A DNA stretch of 64,000 nucleotides from DYJE01 sp041660385. Lineage in GTDB: Bacteria > Desulfobacterota > Desulfobacteria > Desulfobacterales > Desulfolunaceae. Below, one piece after another: positions 1 to 9,056 of this stretch. Made by a program: the position numbers and the translations under genes. The stretch spans positions 56,829 to 120,828 of the forward strand of contig JBAZWJ010000005.1 in the NCBI GenBank assembly GCA_041660385.1. The letters are read 5' to 3'. Within the stretch, counting starts at the first letter, position 1; the number at the start of each line of letters is the position of its first letter. Under the pieces are notes generated by a model that saw only the letters and a program-made list of their open reading frames with translations, had not been told where the DNA came from and made no database searches.

Positions 1-1560
1 GTGGTCATTTCCACAGGCTCTTACCGAAAACGTAACGAACTTCGGTCCGAGATAGACCGCCTTCTCCCAGAATACCGTTCAGCACTTCTTGACCTTTCGG
101 GCCAGTCCATCACCTCTCTGTTTAGAACCGTCCGGGAACGTGCTCCCGAAGAAGTTCTTTCATCCAAACCCGTGGAATATCTGCTTCATATCTATGGCCT
201 CGAAGACAGCTTATTGATATCAAAGGAAGGCCGGATTGGATCGTCTCTCTTGATCCAGGAACTGAATTTGGAACGTGAAAATCTGTTCCATGAATTCCCC
301 TGCTGTTTGATCATCTGGACTACCTCTCATTTTACAGAAAAGCTTAAAAAACAGGCTCCCGATCTTTGGGACTGGATTACATACAGCTACCGTTTCGAAG
401 GTAGCGAAGTCATGACTGTTTCCCATGAAGCGTTTCGTTTACCGGAACTTAGAGCGGGGCTCACTGATGAGCGGAAAAGACGTATCATGGAACTCGAAGA
501 ACGATTAAATGACATGCCCCTAAAAGGAGACACCACGGAACGGGTTGCCCGTTCGAAACTCGCTGTTTATAAAGCTCTGGGCGAGGAATACGAGGCGGCA
601 TTTAGTTTTGAAGAATCCATACGGTATTACAGTGCGGCATTGGCGGTTATCGGGGCTACAGATCTTGGAGAAACAGCGAGGGCTGAAGCATTCTTTTTTT
701 TAGGAAGAGTAAACGTCAAGAGAAGGTGTATTAATCAAGCGTTAGGATATTTGAATGAAGCGCGTGAGATTTTCGAGCGAAGCGATAATTATGATTATAT
801 AGGCCCAATATATCATCTGATAGGCATGATATACGCTCAACAGAAGAACTGGTCAGTTGCCCTTGAAAATTATCAGCTTTCTCTTATGTGGGGAGAAAAG
901 GCAGGTATGGACTATCAGTTGTGTGTCACCTGGCACCAGATCGGTAGGTTGTACGAAGATCAGAGGAACTGGCCCAAAGCTATTGATAATTATAATAAGG
1001 CTCTTGAGTGTAATAAAAAAACAGGGATGGTTCATCAGTTAGGCGGCACTTGGCATCAGATTGGAAAAGTATATGGAGAACAATGTCAGTGGAACAAAGC
1101 TCTTAAGTGCTATCACAAGGCTCTTAAGTGGAATGAAAAGACAGGAATGATCCATGAGTTGAGTAGTACATGGCAGAATATTGGATTTGTGTATGCGACA
1201 CAAAGGGACTGGCCTAAAGCCCTTGAAAATTATAATAAGGCTCATGAGTGTAATAAAAAAACAGGGATGGTCCATGCGTTGGGCAAAACCTTCCACCAGA
1301 TCGGAAGAGTTTACGAAGAGATGGATAACGTTCCAGATGCGCTGGAATACTTTCAGAAAGCCCTTTCATGTTTCATCAAGGAAAAATGGGACGAAGAACA
1401 AGGGATCGCAACAAAATCAATCCAAAGGATTTTTGCCCGTATCGGGCAGGAACAGCGGGAACGTCTGAAGTTAACTTTTCCGGAAGAAGTTTATCGGCTT
1501 TTTGAAACGAAGGGTAAGGTTGAAAAAGAACCACCTGATAATAAAAAAATGAATGCCTGA
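1..1560 (+). CDS. TPR-repeat protein, probably 5'-truncated by the window edge
   Basis: The frame is open from the first base (GTG) and the first residues look like mid-protein sequence, so the true start is probably upstream. Residues about 1-150 resemble the segment that precedes TPR arrays in some signalling or NTPase-associated proteins (a hydrophobic strand with FPCCLIIWTT followed by APDLWDW). From about residue 185 to 490 there are roughly seven 40-residue tetratricopeptide units with the recurrent pattern W/F-H-Q-I-G-x-V-Y...A-L-x-x-Y-x-K-A-L. TPRs form superhelical protein-binding scaffolds, so a protein-interaction role is expected; no catalytic domain is visible. Two units (about 985-1045 and 1219-1283) are almost identical in DNA, which suggests recent internal duplication. 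A hairpin terminator starts at the stop codon. The partner and pathway are unknown. Confidence 0.75.
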   Translation: MVISTGSYRKRNELRSEIDRLLPEYRSALLDLSGQSITSLFRTVRERAPEEVLSSKPVEYLLHIYGLEDSLLISKEGRIGSSLLIQELNLERENLFHEFPCCLIIWTTSHFTEKLKKQAPDLWDWITYSYRFEGSEVMTVSHEAFRLPELRAGLTDERKRRIMELEERLNDMPLKGDTTERVARSKLAVYKALGEEYEAAFSFEESIRYYSAALAVIGATDLGETARAEAFFFLGRVNVKRRCINQALGYLNEAREIFERSDNYDYIGPIYHLIGMIYAQQKNWSVALENYQLSLMWGEKAGMDYQLCVTWHQIGRLYEDQRNWPKAIDNYNKALECNKKTGMVHQLGGTWHQIGKVYGEQCQWNKALKCYHKALKWNEKTGMIHELSSTWQNIGFVYATQRDWPKALENYNKAHECNKKTGMVHALGKTFHQIGRVYEEMDNVPDALEYFQKALSCFIKEKWDEEQGIATKSIQRIFARIGQEQRERLKLTFPEEVYRLFETKGKVEKEPPDNKKMNA

Positions 1561-1605
1561 GCCCGGTGGAAGGTGTATTGCCCAACACCGGGCTCATTTT
1601 TTTCT
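1558..1605 (+). terminator. Rho-independent terminator after the TPR gene
   Basis: The stem TGAGCCCGGTG (1558-1568) pairs perfectly with CACCGGGCTCA (1586-1596) and is followed by a run of seven T. It begins on the stop codon of the TPR gene and ends before the convergent dehydrogenase gene. Confidence 0.85.
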
Positions 1606-1615
1606 TCCAACAAAC

Positions 1616-2383
1616 TTACTTCCCGCTCATCCTCACTGCAGCATCAAGCCGGATGGTTTCGCCGTTCATCATGGCGTTTTCCACCATGTGGCGGGCGAGG
1701 TCTGCGAATTCCGAAGGTTTGCCCAGGCGCTTGGGGAAAGGGCTCATCTGGATCAGGGCGGCTTTCACTTTTTCGGGCAGGCTTGCCATCATCGGTGTTT
1801 CGAAAAGACCGGGGGCGATGGTGTTGATTCGGATGCCGTAATCGGCGAACTCTCTGGCGATGGGAAGGGTCATTCCGACGATGGCGGCTTTGGAAGCGGT
1901 GTAGGATGCCTGGCCGAGCTGGCCGTCAAAGGCGGCGATGGATGCGGTGTTGATCACCACGCCTTTTTCACCGTCTTCATTGGGAGTGTTCAGCAGCATT
2001 TTGGCTGAGGTATGGCGGATCACGTTCAGTGTGCCCAGAAGGTTGACCTGGATGGTTTTCGTGAAACTGTCCATGGGTGCTGGCTGGCCTTTTGCGAGAA
2101 TTTTGGAAGGGATTACAATTCCGGCACAGTTGATGACCACATGGATGCTGCCGAAGGCGGCCATGGTGGCGTCAACGGCGGCCTGGACGTTTTGTTCATC
2201 GGATACGTCGGTTTTGACGAAGATGGCGGTTTCCCCAATTTCTTTTGCAAGGGATTCACCTGCTTCCACATTCATGTCAAGAATGGCCACGCTTGCTCCT
2301 TCAGTTGCGAAGCAGCGAACACAGGCCTCGCCCAGACCTGAGGCTCCGCCGGTGACCATGATGGTTTTGTTATTAATGTTCAT
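1616..2383 (-). CDS. SDR-family 3-hydroxyacyl-CoA dehydrogenase (HSD10-like)
   Basis: This 255-residue protein has the length of classical short-chain dehydrogenases. The NAD-binding glycine motif TGGASGLG is at residues 11-18, NCAG at 85-88, the catalytic Ser at 148, and YTASK (Tyr161, Lys165) completes the triad. The loop after strand 4 and the end RLDAAVRMSGK resemble type II 3-hydroxyacyl-CoA/17-beta-hydroxysteroid dehydrogenases, which oxidise 3-hydroxyacyl-CoA to 3-ketoacyl-CoA with NAD in beta-oxidation. The ATG at 2383 follows an AAAGGA ribosome site. It lies downstream of a thiolase on the same strand and near acyl-CoA dehydrogenases, which supports a role in fatty-acid or branched-chain acid degradation. 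A cytosolic enzyme is expected. Exact chain-length specificity cannot be read from sequence. Confidence 0.88.
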   Translation of the reverse strand: MNINNKTIMVTGGASGLGEACVRCFATEGASVAILDMNVEAGESLAKEIGETAIFVKTDVSDEQNVQAAVDATMAAFGSIHVVINCAGIVIPSKILAKGQPAPMDSFTKTIQVNLLGTLNVIRHTSAKMLLNTPNEDGEKGVVINTASIAAFDGQLGQASYTASKAAIVGMTLPIAREFADYGIRINTIAPGLFETPMMASLPEKVKAALIQMSPFPKRLGKPSEFADLARHMVENAMMNGETIRLDAAVRMSGK

Positions 2384-2448
2384 GAAGGTTTTTTCCTTTA
2401 TCTTTTATGTTGGTATGAGACGTTTGAATAGGTTTCATCTTTTTTTGT

Positions 2449-2650
2449 GAACATCGAACATCGAACACTGAACATCGAATGGTGAATGGGTTTCATAACG
2501 CTCTTTGTCGCATTGAACAAACCATCTCGCAGGATATGCAGTTATGAATTTTTAATTTATATTCATTATTCTGATGTTATTGGTCTTTACTAAATGCTCC
2601 AATCCTTCATTCACAGTTCGATGTTAAACGTTCGATGTTCGATGTTCATT
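2449..2650. repeat. Inverted-repeat element with GAACATCGAAC-type arms
   Basis: Clustered GAACATCGAAC-like units at 2449-2480 face reverse-complement units (GTTCGATGTTC type) at 2616-2650 across about 135 bases of AT-rich sequence without a gene. The same unit recurs at eight or more intergenic sites in this window, which marks it as a dispersed non-coding element. It fills most of the gap between the dehydrogenase and thiolase genes. Confidence 0.7.
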
Positions 2651-2671
2651 TTTTATTCATTCACTATGATT

Positions 2672-3922
2672 TCAACACATTTCAATAGCACAGGCCATAG
2701 CCACGCCACCGCCGCCGCAAAGGGTGGCAAGTCCCAGAGTTTTGTTCCGGTTTTTCATGCCGTAAATCAGGGAAACGATAACACGTGCTCCGGTGGACCC
2801 AACGGGATGGCCAAGGCCGATACCGGAACCATTCAAATTGGTGACGGCACGGTTAATTCCCAGTTCCTTTTCACAGCCCAGGTACTGGGCGGCGAAGGCT
2901 TCATTGATTTCGATCTGTTCAAAATCTTCCATTTTGAGACCGCTGCGTGAAAGAAGATTTTTTACAGCGGGGACAGGGCTCATGCCCATGACGGAAGGGT
3001 GGCATCCGCCACGCCCGACGGCTTTGATCCGGGCAAGGGGTTTGAGGCCCAGTTCTTTGGCCTTGTCTGCGGACATGATGATCAATCCGCTGGAGCCATC
3101 GTTGAGGCCACTGGAATTTCCGGCGGTGACTTTTCCTGTTTTGGGAATGAAGGCCGGAGGAAGACTTTTGAGATCGTCCAGGGTGAGCCCGGGTTTGAAG
3201 TGCTCGTCTTTGCTGAACATCAACGGATCTTTCTTTCTGCGGGGAACAGGCACAGTGACAATCTCTTCGGCAAAAGACCCGTCAGCTGTGGCGCGTTCCG
3301 CTTCGTTGTTGCTGCGCAAGGCCACTTCATCCATTTCTTCCCGGCTGATTTTGTAATGTTGGGCAATGAACTCGGCGGTGTGACCCATGATATAGGGTTT
3401 GTTTTTGAAATAACATAAGGGAGCTTCTTCGGCGTTGACCGGGCCTTCGGCTGCATCGGGCATCACATAGGATCCGCAGTGGAGGGCGCGGATCATGGCG
3501 TCCACAAAGGTCTGGTCCTGAAGGCGGCAGCCCCAGCGTGCAGCGGGAACTATATAAGGTACGCCGGACATATGTTCCGCACCACCGGCGAGGATGATGT
3601 CCGCCATATCGGCCTGGATCATGGCCATGCCGGAGATCACGGCTTCCATTCCGGAAATGCAGACACGGTTGATAGTGACAGCGGTCTGTGTGTCGGGAAC
3701 GCCTGCCATCAGAGAGGCAACCCTCGCTACATTCAAAGTATCTGCCGGTTCCATGCAGCAGCCGTATCGCACATCATCCACCATGCCCGGCTCAATACCC
3801 GCCCGTTTGATTGCTTCTTTCATGGTTATGCTCGCGATGGTGGCTGTATTCATGTCTTTTAACGTTCCACCGAATGTACCGATGGCTGTCCGGCACGCAG
3901 AAACTATTACCACATCCTTCAT
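2672..3922 (-). CDS. Thiolase (acetyl-CoA C-acyltransferase)
   Basis: Thiolytic cleavage of 3-ketoacyl-CoA to acetyl-CoA and a shortened acyl-CoA (or the reverse condensation) is expected. From the ATG at 3922 the protein has 416 residues, slightly longer than the usual 390 because of an enlarged lid region around residues 150-190. Catalytic residues are visible: nucleophilic Cys88 in NRVCISG, NEAF at 340-343, His372 in GHPVGSTG and Cys402 in LCGGGG. An upstream in-frame TTG at 3937 lies inside the AAAGGAG ribosome site, so ATG 3922 is preferred. It is co-directional with the hydroxyacyl-CoA dehydrogenase, which would provide its substrate, and divergent from a second thiolase at 4701. Confidence 0.93.
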   Translation of the reverse strand: MKDVVIVSACRTAIGTFGGTLKDMNTATIASITMKEAIKRAGIEPGMVDDVRYGCCMEPADTLNVARVASLMAGVPDTQTAVTINRVCISGMEAVISGMAMIQADMADIILAGGAEHMSGVPYIVPAARWGCRLQDQTFVDAMIRALHCGSYVMPDAAEGPVNAEEAPLCYFKNKPYIMGHTAEFIAQHYKISREEMDEVALRSNNEAERATADGSFAEEIVTVPVPRRKKDPLMFSKDEHFKPGLTLDDLKSLPPAFIPKTGKVTAGNSSGLNDGSSGLIIMSADKAKELGLKPLARIKAVGRGGCHPSVMGMSPVPAVKNLLSRSGLKMEDFEQIEINEAFAAQYLGCEKELGINRAVTNLNGSGIGLGHPVGSTGARVIVSLIYGMKNRNKTLGLATLCGGGGVAMACAIEMC

Positions 3923-4252
3923 GGTGACTCCTTTCAAAAAACTAATAATTATAGGTGATTAATCATTCGCTCACAGGGTGTGATTCAAGGTCAGGCGATG
4001 TTCAACTGAGCTAAGTTGATGACCGGAATAAGTCGTTTATTTAGCCCCCTGTCAGCTATGACAATAATTGAATATTCTTCATTGACTCACTATGGAAATC
4101 AATATATGACGTTAACGTTAGTGTCAATAATTTATCGGGTTATTTTTCGCTCATGGGTCCCATGAATATGGCATTTCGTGTTTTGGAGTGAACCATTCTG
4201 CATACGAAAAATCATAGGTTGGGTGGAGCTTTAGCGCCCTTCGTTCCGGGTC

Positions 4253-4610
4253 AGCATTCAGGGGAGAATTACTGATTTTCACGATAAGTCTGCACGGCAA
4301 GAAAATTCTTGTGGCCTAAAAATGGGACAATGAGTGAACTCAACGCTCTCGATCTATGATTCAGGGTTTGTACAGCGAGGTCGGGTAGAGGAACGAAACC
4401 CGACAGGTGTTGAACATTGAGACAGAAACCTTGTTCAATTCACAGATGACACTGATACAAAATAAACGTCCGATTATTTTAAGGATCGGATCATTTGTCG
4501 GGTTTCGTCCCTCTACCCGACCTACGAAAGACTGACACGTATTTGCTGTGCGTAAATCTATTGGGTATAGAGTCAGGGAGAATCTCCGTAACAAGGGGAA
4601 GCAGCTCTGG
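4253..4610. repeat. Dispersed inverted-repeat element, copy 1 (interrupted)
   Basis: This segment matches 51563-51775 along both flanks: a left part with GATAAGTCTGCA and GCTCTCGA, and a right part with a TCTATTGGGTA-like segment, AGAAT and AACAAGGGG. The ends are imperfect inverted repeats (AGAATTACTGA against TCAGGGAGAATCT). In copy 1 about 155 bases of unrelated sequence interrupt the middle. It looks like a non-autonomous mobile element; no coding content is seen. Confidence 0.65.
4371..4530. repeat. Inserted element with GGTCGGGTAGAGG inverted ends
   Basis: The left end GGTCGGGTAGAGGAACGAAA is the reverse complement, with one mismatch, of the right end at about 4502-4521 (TTTCGTCCCTCTACCCGACC). 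Comparison with the uninterrupted repeat at 51563 shows that this segment is the inserted part. The right end and its flank recur at about 38650-38695. It has the architecture of a small MITE-like element. Confidence 0.65.
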
Positions 4611-4700
4611 ACTCATGAAGGTATGCGATGGATCGAACCAATACGTAGTTAGTATGTGCGATTTCAACCGGTAATTCCCTTTAACAGAGGAGTGAATGAT

Positions 4701-5876
4701 ATGAAAGATGTCGTTATTGTCAGTGCCGTCAGAACTCCGCTTGCGAGTTTTAACGGTTCTCTTGCTTCCGTGGCTGCCACCAGCCTGGGCGGTCTTGTTA
4801 TCGCCGAAGCTGTCCGCAGAGCGGGTATCGAAAAAGAAGAGGTGAACGAATGCATCATGGGCATGGTTCTTCCCTGTGGTGCGGGTCAGAATCCGGCCAA
4901 ACAGGCGGCCATCAAGGCAGGTCTTCCCTGGGCAGTGGAATCCGTGACCGTGAACAAAGTCTGCGGGTCCAGTCTTAAAGCGGTGATGCTTGCGGCCCAG
5001 GCCATCGGCTGCGGCGATGCAGATGTGGTTGTGGCTGGCGGGATGGAAAACATGAGTCAGGCTCCGTATTTCATGCGACAGGCACGGTTCGGAATGCGGA
5101 TGGGGCAGAGCAAGATCGAAGACCACATGGTCCACGACGGGCTCTGGGATATCGTGAACGATTTCCACATGGGCATGTCCAACGAACTGTGCTGTGAAAA
5201 ATGGGACATTGACCGGGAAACCCAGGACCGTTTTGCCGCCGAATCCTACCGCCGTGCCCTTGCTGCCATTGCCGCAGGAAAATTCCAGGAAGAAATCCTG
5301 TCTGTGGATGTCCCCATGAGAGGTGGTTTGGTCGGGCATTTCACACAGGATGAATGCCCGGTGGAAACAAGCTACGACCAGTTGGCGGCCATGAAACCCG
5401 CATTTAAAAAAGATGGAGTGGGTACTGCCGGAAACGCGTCCATCATCAGTGACGGGGCGAGTGCGGTGGTTTTGATGTCCAGGGAAAAAGCAATTGAGCT
5501 GGGCTGCGAGATTCTTGTCACCCTTGGCGCTCAGGCATCATATGGAATCGATATGAAATACGTTCTTATGGCACCGATCTATTCTATCCCCAAATGCCTG
5601 AAAAAAGAAGGAATCGGTATAGACGACATTGATCTCTTTGAGATCAACGAAGCGTTCAGCGGTTCCTCCGCAGCCATCAACAAGGTTCTTTGCCTTGATC
5701 CCGAAAAAGTCAATGTCAACGGCGGAAGTGTGGCGCTTGGTCATCCCATTGGAGCCAGCGGTTGCCGTGTTCTGATCACGTTGATTCACGAGATGCGGCG
5801 GTCTTCGAAAAAGACGGGTCTTGCTTCGCTGTGCCTCGGAGGCGGGGAAGCGGTGTCTTTGATTGTGAAACGTTAA
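4701..5876 (+). CDS. Thiolase (acetyl-CoA acetyltransferase type)
   Basis: A 391-residue thiolase of normal length when started at ATG 4701, which follows AGAGGAG; the longer open frame upstream lacks a ribosome site. Catalytic Cys88 is in NKVCGSS, NEAF is present, His348 lies in GHPIGASG and Cys378 in LCLGGG. Enzymes of this family run the last step of beta-oxidation or condense two acetyl-CoA. It begins a plus-strand operon with an acyl-CoA dehydrogenase 13 bases downstream. It is only a moderate match to the divergent thiolase at 2672-3922, so the two probably differ in chain-length preference. The product should be cytosolic. Confidence 0.94.
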   Translation: MKDVVIVSAVRTPLASFNGSLASVAATSLGGLVIAEAVRRAGIEKEEVNECIMGMVLPCGAGQNPAKQAAIKAGLPWAVESVTVNKVCGSSLKAVMLAAQAIGCGDADVVVAGGMENMSQAPYFMRQARFGMRMGQSKIEDHMVHDGLWDIVNDFHMGMSNELCCEKWDIDRETQDRFAAESYRRALAAIAAGKFQEEILSVDVPMRGGLVGHFTQDECPVETSYDQLAAMKPAFKKDGVGTAGNASIISDGASAVVLMSREKAIELGCEILVTLGAQASYGIDMKYVLMAPIYSIPKCLKKEGIGIDDIDLFEINEAFSGSSAAINKVLCLDPEKVNVNGGSVALGHPIGASGCRVLITLIHEMRRSSKKTGLASLCLGGGEAVSLIVKR

Positions 5877-5889
5877 AGGGGATAACATC

Positions 5890-7032
5890 ATGTTTCAATT
5901 GAGTAAAGAGAACCTGATGGTTCAGAAGACTGCACGAGAATTCGCACGAAAAGAGCTGGCTGAACTGGCCGCGCATCGGGACGCCCATCACGAATTTCCG
6001 GCATCCAGCCTGAAAAAGATGGGCGATATGGGACTGATGGGCATGCTGGTTTCGGAAAAATATGGCGGAAGTGATACCGGTGCTGTGGGTTATGCCCTGG
6101 CTCTCACCGAAATCGCCTATGGCTGCGCGTCAACCGCTGTGGTGATGTCCGTTCACAACTCCATTTGCTGCGGCAGCATCCAGAAATTTGGAACCGAGGA
6201 ACAGAAAGAGGAATTTCTGCTGCCCATGACAGCGGGCACCTGCATCGGAGCTTTTGCCTTAACCGAGCCCGAAGCCGGTTCCGATCCCCAGGCCATGAGC
6301 TGTTCGGCGGTGAAAGACGGTGACCATTACATCATCAACGGGACCAAGCGTTTTATCACCTCGGGGAAATATTCCGGGGTGATCATTCTGATCGCGCGAA
6401 CAAGCGAAGAGAAAGGCAAAGGACTCACCGCATTTCTGATCACCCATGGCATGCCCGGATTCACTGTGGGACGTCTGGAAGATAAGATGGGGCAGTGCGC
6501 CTCAGACACCACAGATCTTCTGTTCACGGACTGCAAAGTCCCGGTATCACGACGTCTTGGTGAAGAAGGCCAGGGTTTTGAGATCGCCATGTCCGGCCTG
6601 GAAGATGGTCGTATTGGAATCGCGGCCCTTTCTCTGGGAATAGGAATGGCCGCTCTGGACCAGGCGGTGAAATACGCGAAGCAGCGGAAACAGTTCAATA
6701 AAAAGATTTCGGAATTTCAAGGACTTCGCTGGATGCTTGCAGATATGGATATGGATGTGGACGCAGCCCGTCTCCTGATGTTGAACGCCGCTTCGCTAAA
6801 ACAGGCCGGAAAACCCTGCCGGGCCGAAGCATCCAAAGCTAAATGCTACGCCTCAGACATGGCCCAGCGCGTCACAGGCCAGGCCATTCAGATTCATGGG
6901 GGGTATGGATACATTAAAGAATACCCGGTTGAGCGTTTTTACCGCGATGCCAGAATCACCACCATCTATGAAGGCACGAACCAGATTCAGCGGATTATTA
7001 TTGCTAATGAGCTTTTGAAAGATAAAAAATGA
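5890..7032 (+). CDS. Acyl-CoA dehydrogenase, short/medium-chain type
   Basis: This 380-residue protein has the standard length of the soluble FAD-dependent acyl-CoA dehydrogenase family, which makes the trans-2 double bond of enoyl-CoA. The signature ALTEPEAGSD lies near residue 120, RxxFxxxxxxFQ around residue 270, and the FAD/substrate segment GGYGYIKEYPVER is followed by IYEGT with the catalytic base Glu361. The ATG at 5890 follows AAGGGG and lies 13 bases after the thiolase stop, so the two are one transcription unit. Butyryl- or isovaleryl-CoA-like substrates are plausible. Electrons would leave through an electron-transfer flavoprotein, which is not encoded in this window. Confidence 0.94.
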   Translation: MFQLSKENLMVQKTAREFARKELAELAAHRDAHHEFPASSLKKMGDMGLMGMLVSEKYGGSDTGAVGYALALTEIAYGCASTAVVMSVHNSICCGSIQKFGTEEQKEEFLLPMTAGTCIGAFALTEPEAGSDPQAMSCSAVKDGDHYIINGTKRFITSGKYSGVIILIARTSEEKGKGLTAFLITHGMPGFTVGRLEDKMGQCASDTTDLLFTDCKVPVSRRLGEEGQGFEIAMSGLEDGRIGIAALSLGIGMAALDQAVKYAKQRKQFNKKISEFQGLRWMLADMDMDVDAARLLMLNAASLKQAGKPCRAEASKAKCYASDMAQRVTGQAIQIHGGYGYIKEYPVERFYRDARITTIYEGTNQIQRIIIANELLKDKK

Positions 7033-7180
7033 TGGCGTCGTAAAAAGACCAATATGCGGCGTTATAGTGTTTGGCCGGACGTTCGACGTACGTTCATGTA
7101 CGCCTTCACGCCCGGCCAAACACTATGCCTTGCCTATGGGCCTTTTTCCATAGCCATAAAAACATAACAACACGCTAATT
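7033..7180. repeat. Palindromic dispersed repeat, copy 1
   Basis: The core TAGTGTTTGGCCGG (about 7067-7080) is mirrored by CCGGCCAAACACTA (about 7112-7125), with a smaller internal palindrome around TACGTTCATGTACG. The outer parts (GTCGTAAAAAG and GCCTTTTTCC) are also shared with a reverse-orientation copy at about 62330-62455. It sits in the operon between two acyl-CoA dehydrogenases and would form a strong RNA hairpin there. Confidence 0.75.
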
Positions 7181-7195
7181 TCAAAGGAAGACACC

Positions 7196-9022
7196 ATGAC
7201 TCAAACCATCGCCGACCGTCGGGACATTGATTTTGTGCTTTACGAACAACTGGATGCGGAAAGTCTTGTCAGAACAGGAAAATACACTGATTTTACGCGA
7301 AAAATGTTTGATATGATCGTCACTGAAGCACGGAGTTTTGCGCTCAAGGAATTTTTGCCCACCTATACGGAAGGGGACAGGGCCGGTGTCAAACTTGAAA
7401 ACGGAAATGTGAGCGTGCCCGAATGTTACAAACGAGCCCATAAACTCTATCGCGAAGGTGAATGGTTGGCTCTTACCCAGAACCCGGAATACGGCGGACA
7501 GGGACTTCCCCACACCATAGCCCAGGCTGTGTTTGAATATCTGATTGGAAGCAACTACACCCTGACCATGTACGGCATTCTGGCCTGTGGTTCGGGCAAA
7601 CTCATCGAACTTTACGGCAGCGAAAAAATCAAAAATCTTTTCCTTAAAAATGTTTATACCGGCATATGGGGCGGAACCATGCTCCTCACCGAACCCCAGG
7701 CCGGATCGGATCTGGGCTGCATTACCACCGAAGCCATTCCAAACGGTGACGGAACTTACTCACTCAAAGGCAACAAGATCTTCATCTCCAACGGTGACCA
7801 GAACCTCACCGAGAACATCATCCATCCGGTTCTTGCCCGGCTTAAAGGCGCACCTGCCGGAACCAAGGGCATCTCTCTGTTCCTTGTTCCCAAATTCTGG
7901 GTCAACGATGACGGAAGCTTAGGTGATTTCAACCATATCACCTGCACCGGGATAGAAGAGAAAATGGGCCTTCACGGAAGTCCCACATGCAGCATGGCCA
8001 TGGGAGAAAAAGGCATGTGCCGGGGTTATCTTCTTGGTGAAGAGAATAAGGGCATGGCAGGTATGTTCCAGATGATGAACGATGTGCGGCTTGAAGTGGG
8101 AACCCAGTCGTTTGCCCATGCTTCGGCAGCCTATCTCTATGCTGTGGATTACGCCACCCAGAGACTTCAGGGACGAAAACTGGGGGATTCTGACCTTGCC
8201 TCAGCCCAGGTGACCATTGCCAGCCATCCCGACGTCCGCCGCATGCTGCTCTCCATGAAAGCCTATGTGGAAGGCATGAGGAGTTTCACGTATTACGTGG
8301 CCTTGTGCATCGACAAATCAGGATGCGCCGAAACCGAGGAAGAACGGCAGCTGTATAAAGGATTGGTGGAAATCTTAACCCCTGTTGTGAAAGCCTATTG
8401 CAGCGAAAAAGGGTTTGATGTCTGCGTCCAGGCCATGCAGGTATTCGGTGGCTATGGCTACACCAGGGATTATCCGGTGGAACAGATTTTAAGGGATTGT
8501 AAAATCTGTTCGATCTACGAAGGCAGCAACGGCATCCAGGCCATGGATTTTCTGGGAAGAAAACTGGGCATGAACAAGGGCAAAATTTTCATGTCCCTGA
8601 TCGGTGAAATGGGAAAGACCGTGACCCAGGCAAGCCAGCATGAATCGCTTGCCAAACTTGCCGACAGTTTTCAGAAATCAATTGAAACCTACGCACAGAC
8701 CGCAGCAGAAATAGGCCGTCTGGCGTCGTCCGGTGATTTTAACATCGCCTTTATTTACGCTCATCCTCTCATGGAAGTCACCGGCGATATGGTCATGACC
8801 TGGATGCTTCTATGGCGAGCTGTGGCAGCCGTCACCCGGCAAGAAAAGCTGCAAGAAAAGCTGAAGGACGATAAAAAGATGGCCTCGTTCTACGAAGGCC
8901 AGATCAAATCCGCCGAATACTTCATCCGAACCGTGCTCCCCGTCACTCTGGGAAAAATGGAAAGCATCCGAAATTGCAGCGATGCAGCACTCATTATAAA
9001 AGAGGAAGCTTTTTCGAGCTGA
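7196..9022 (+). CDS. Large acyl-CoA dehydrogenase with C-terminal extension
   Basis: At 608 residues this belongs to the long acyl-CoA dehydrogenase subgroup that carries an extra C-terminal helical domain (about residues 470-608). The core motifs are present: MLLTEPQAGSDLG around residues 160-175, GGYGYTRDYPVEQ, and SIYEGSNGIQA with the putative catalytic Glu442. The N-terminal helix region before residue 100 matches the subgroup's extra segment. The ATG at 7196 follows AAAGGAAG. It lies downstream of the smaller dehydrogenase, separated by a palindromic repeat, and probably handles longer or aryl-substituted acyl-CoAs. A hairpin terminator follows at 9057. Confidence 0.92.
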   Translation: MTQTIADRRDIDFVLYEQLDAESLVRTGKYTDFTRKMFDMIVTEARSFALKEFLPTYTEGDRAGVKLENGNVSVPECYKRAHKLYREGEWLALTQNPEYGGQGLPHTIAQAVFEYLIGSNYTLTMYGILACGSGKLIELYGSEKIKNLFLKNVYTGIWGGTMLLTEPQAGSDLGCITTEAIPNGDGTYSLKGNKIFISNGDQNLTENIIHPVLARLKGAPAGTKGISLFLVPKFWVNDDGSLGDFNHITCTGIEEKMGLHGSPTCSMAMGEKGMCRGYLLGEENKGMAGMFQMMNDVRLEVGTQSFAHASAAYLYAVDYATQRLQGRKLGDSDLASAQVTIASHPDVRRMLLSMKAYVEGMRSFTYYVALCIDKSGCAETEEERQLYKGLVEILTPVVKAYCSEKGFDVCVQAMQVFGGYGYTRDYPVEQILRDCKICSIYEGSNGIQAMDFLGRKLGMNKGKIFMSLIGEMGKTVTQASQHESLAKLADSFQKSIETYAQTAAEIGRLASSGDFNIAFIYAHPLMEVTGDMVMTWMLLWRAVAAVTRQEKLQEKLKDDKKMASFYEGQIKSAEYFIRTVLPVTLGKMESIRNCSDAALIIKEEAFSS

Positions 9023-9056
9023 ATTTTAAGGGGTTCTTTGGATCGATGCTTTTTTG

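Larger units (their letters stand above)
3960..4680. other. Intergenic region with nested repeats, no gene seen
   Basis: About 0.75 kb separates two divergent thiolase genes. The first 230 bases are AT-rich and presumably hold promoters, but no box is clear enough to place. The rest is a dispersed repeat (about 4253-4610) with a second repeat inserted in it (about 4371-4530); both are listed separately. An open frame on the minus strand through here is antisense to the second thiolase and looks spurious. Confidence 0.6.

Noticed and set aside
1553..2008. Plus-strand frames opposite the SDR dehydrogenase
   Set aside because: The SDR catalytic motifs lie on the minus strand; the plus frames have no recognisable pattern and run through the terminator.
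2449..2650. A CRISPR array made of GAACATCGAAC repeats
   Set aside because: Units are short, imperfect, clustered without regular spacers, found in both orientations at many sites, and no cas gene is nearby.
4491..5339. A His-rich 282-residue protein on the minus strand
   Set aside because: It is antisense to the thiolase at 4701, with composition typical of a shadow frame and no family pattern.
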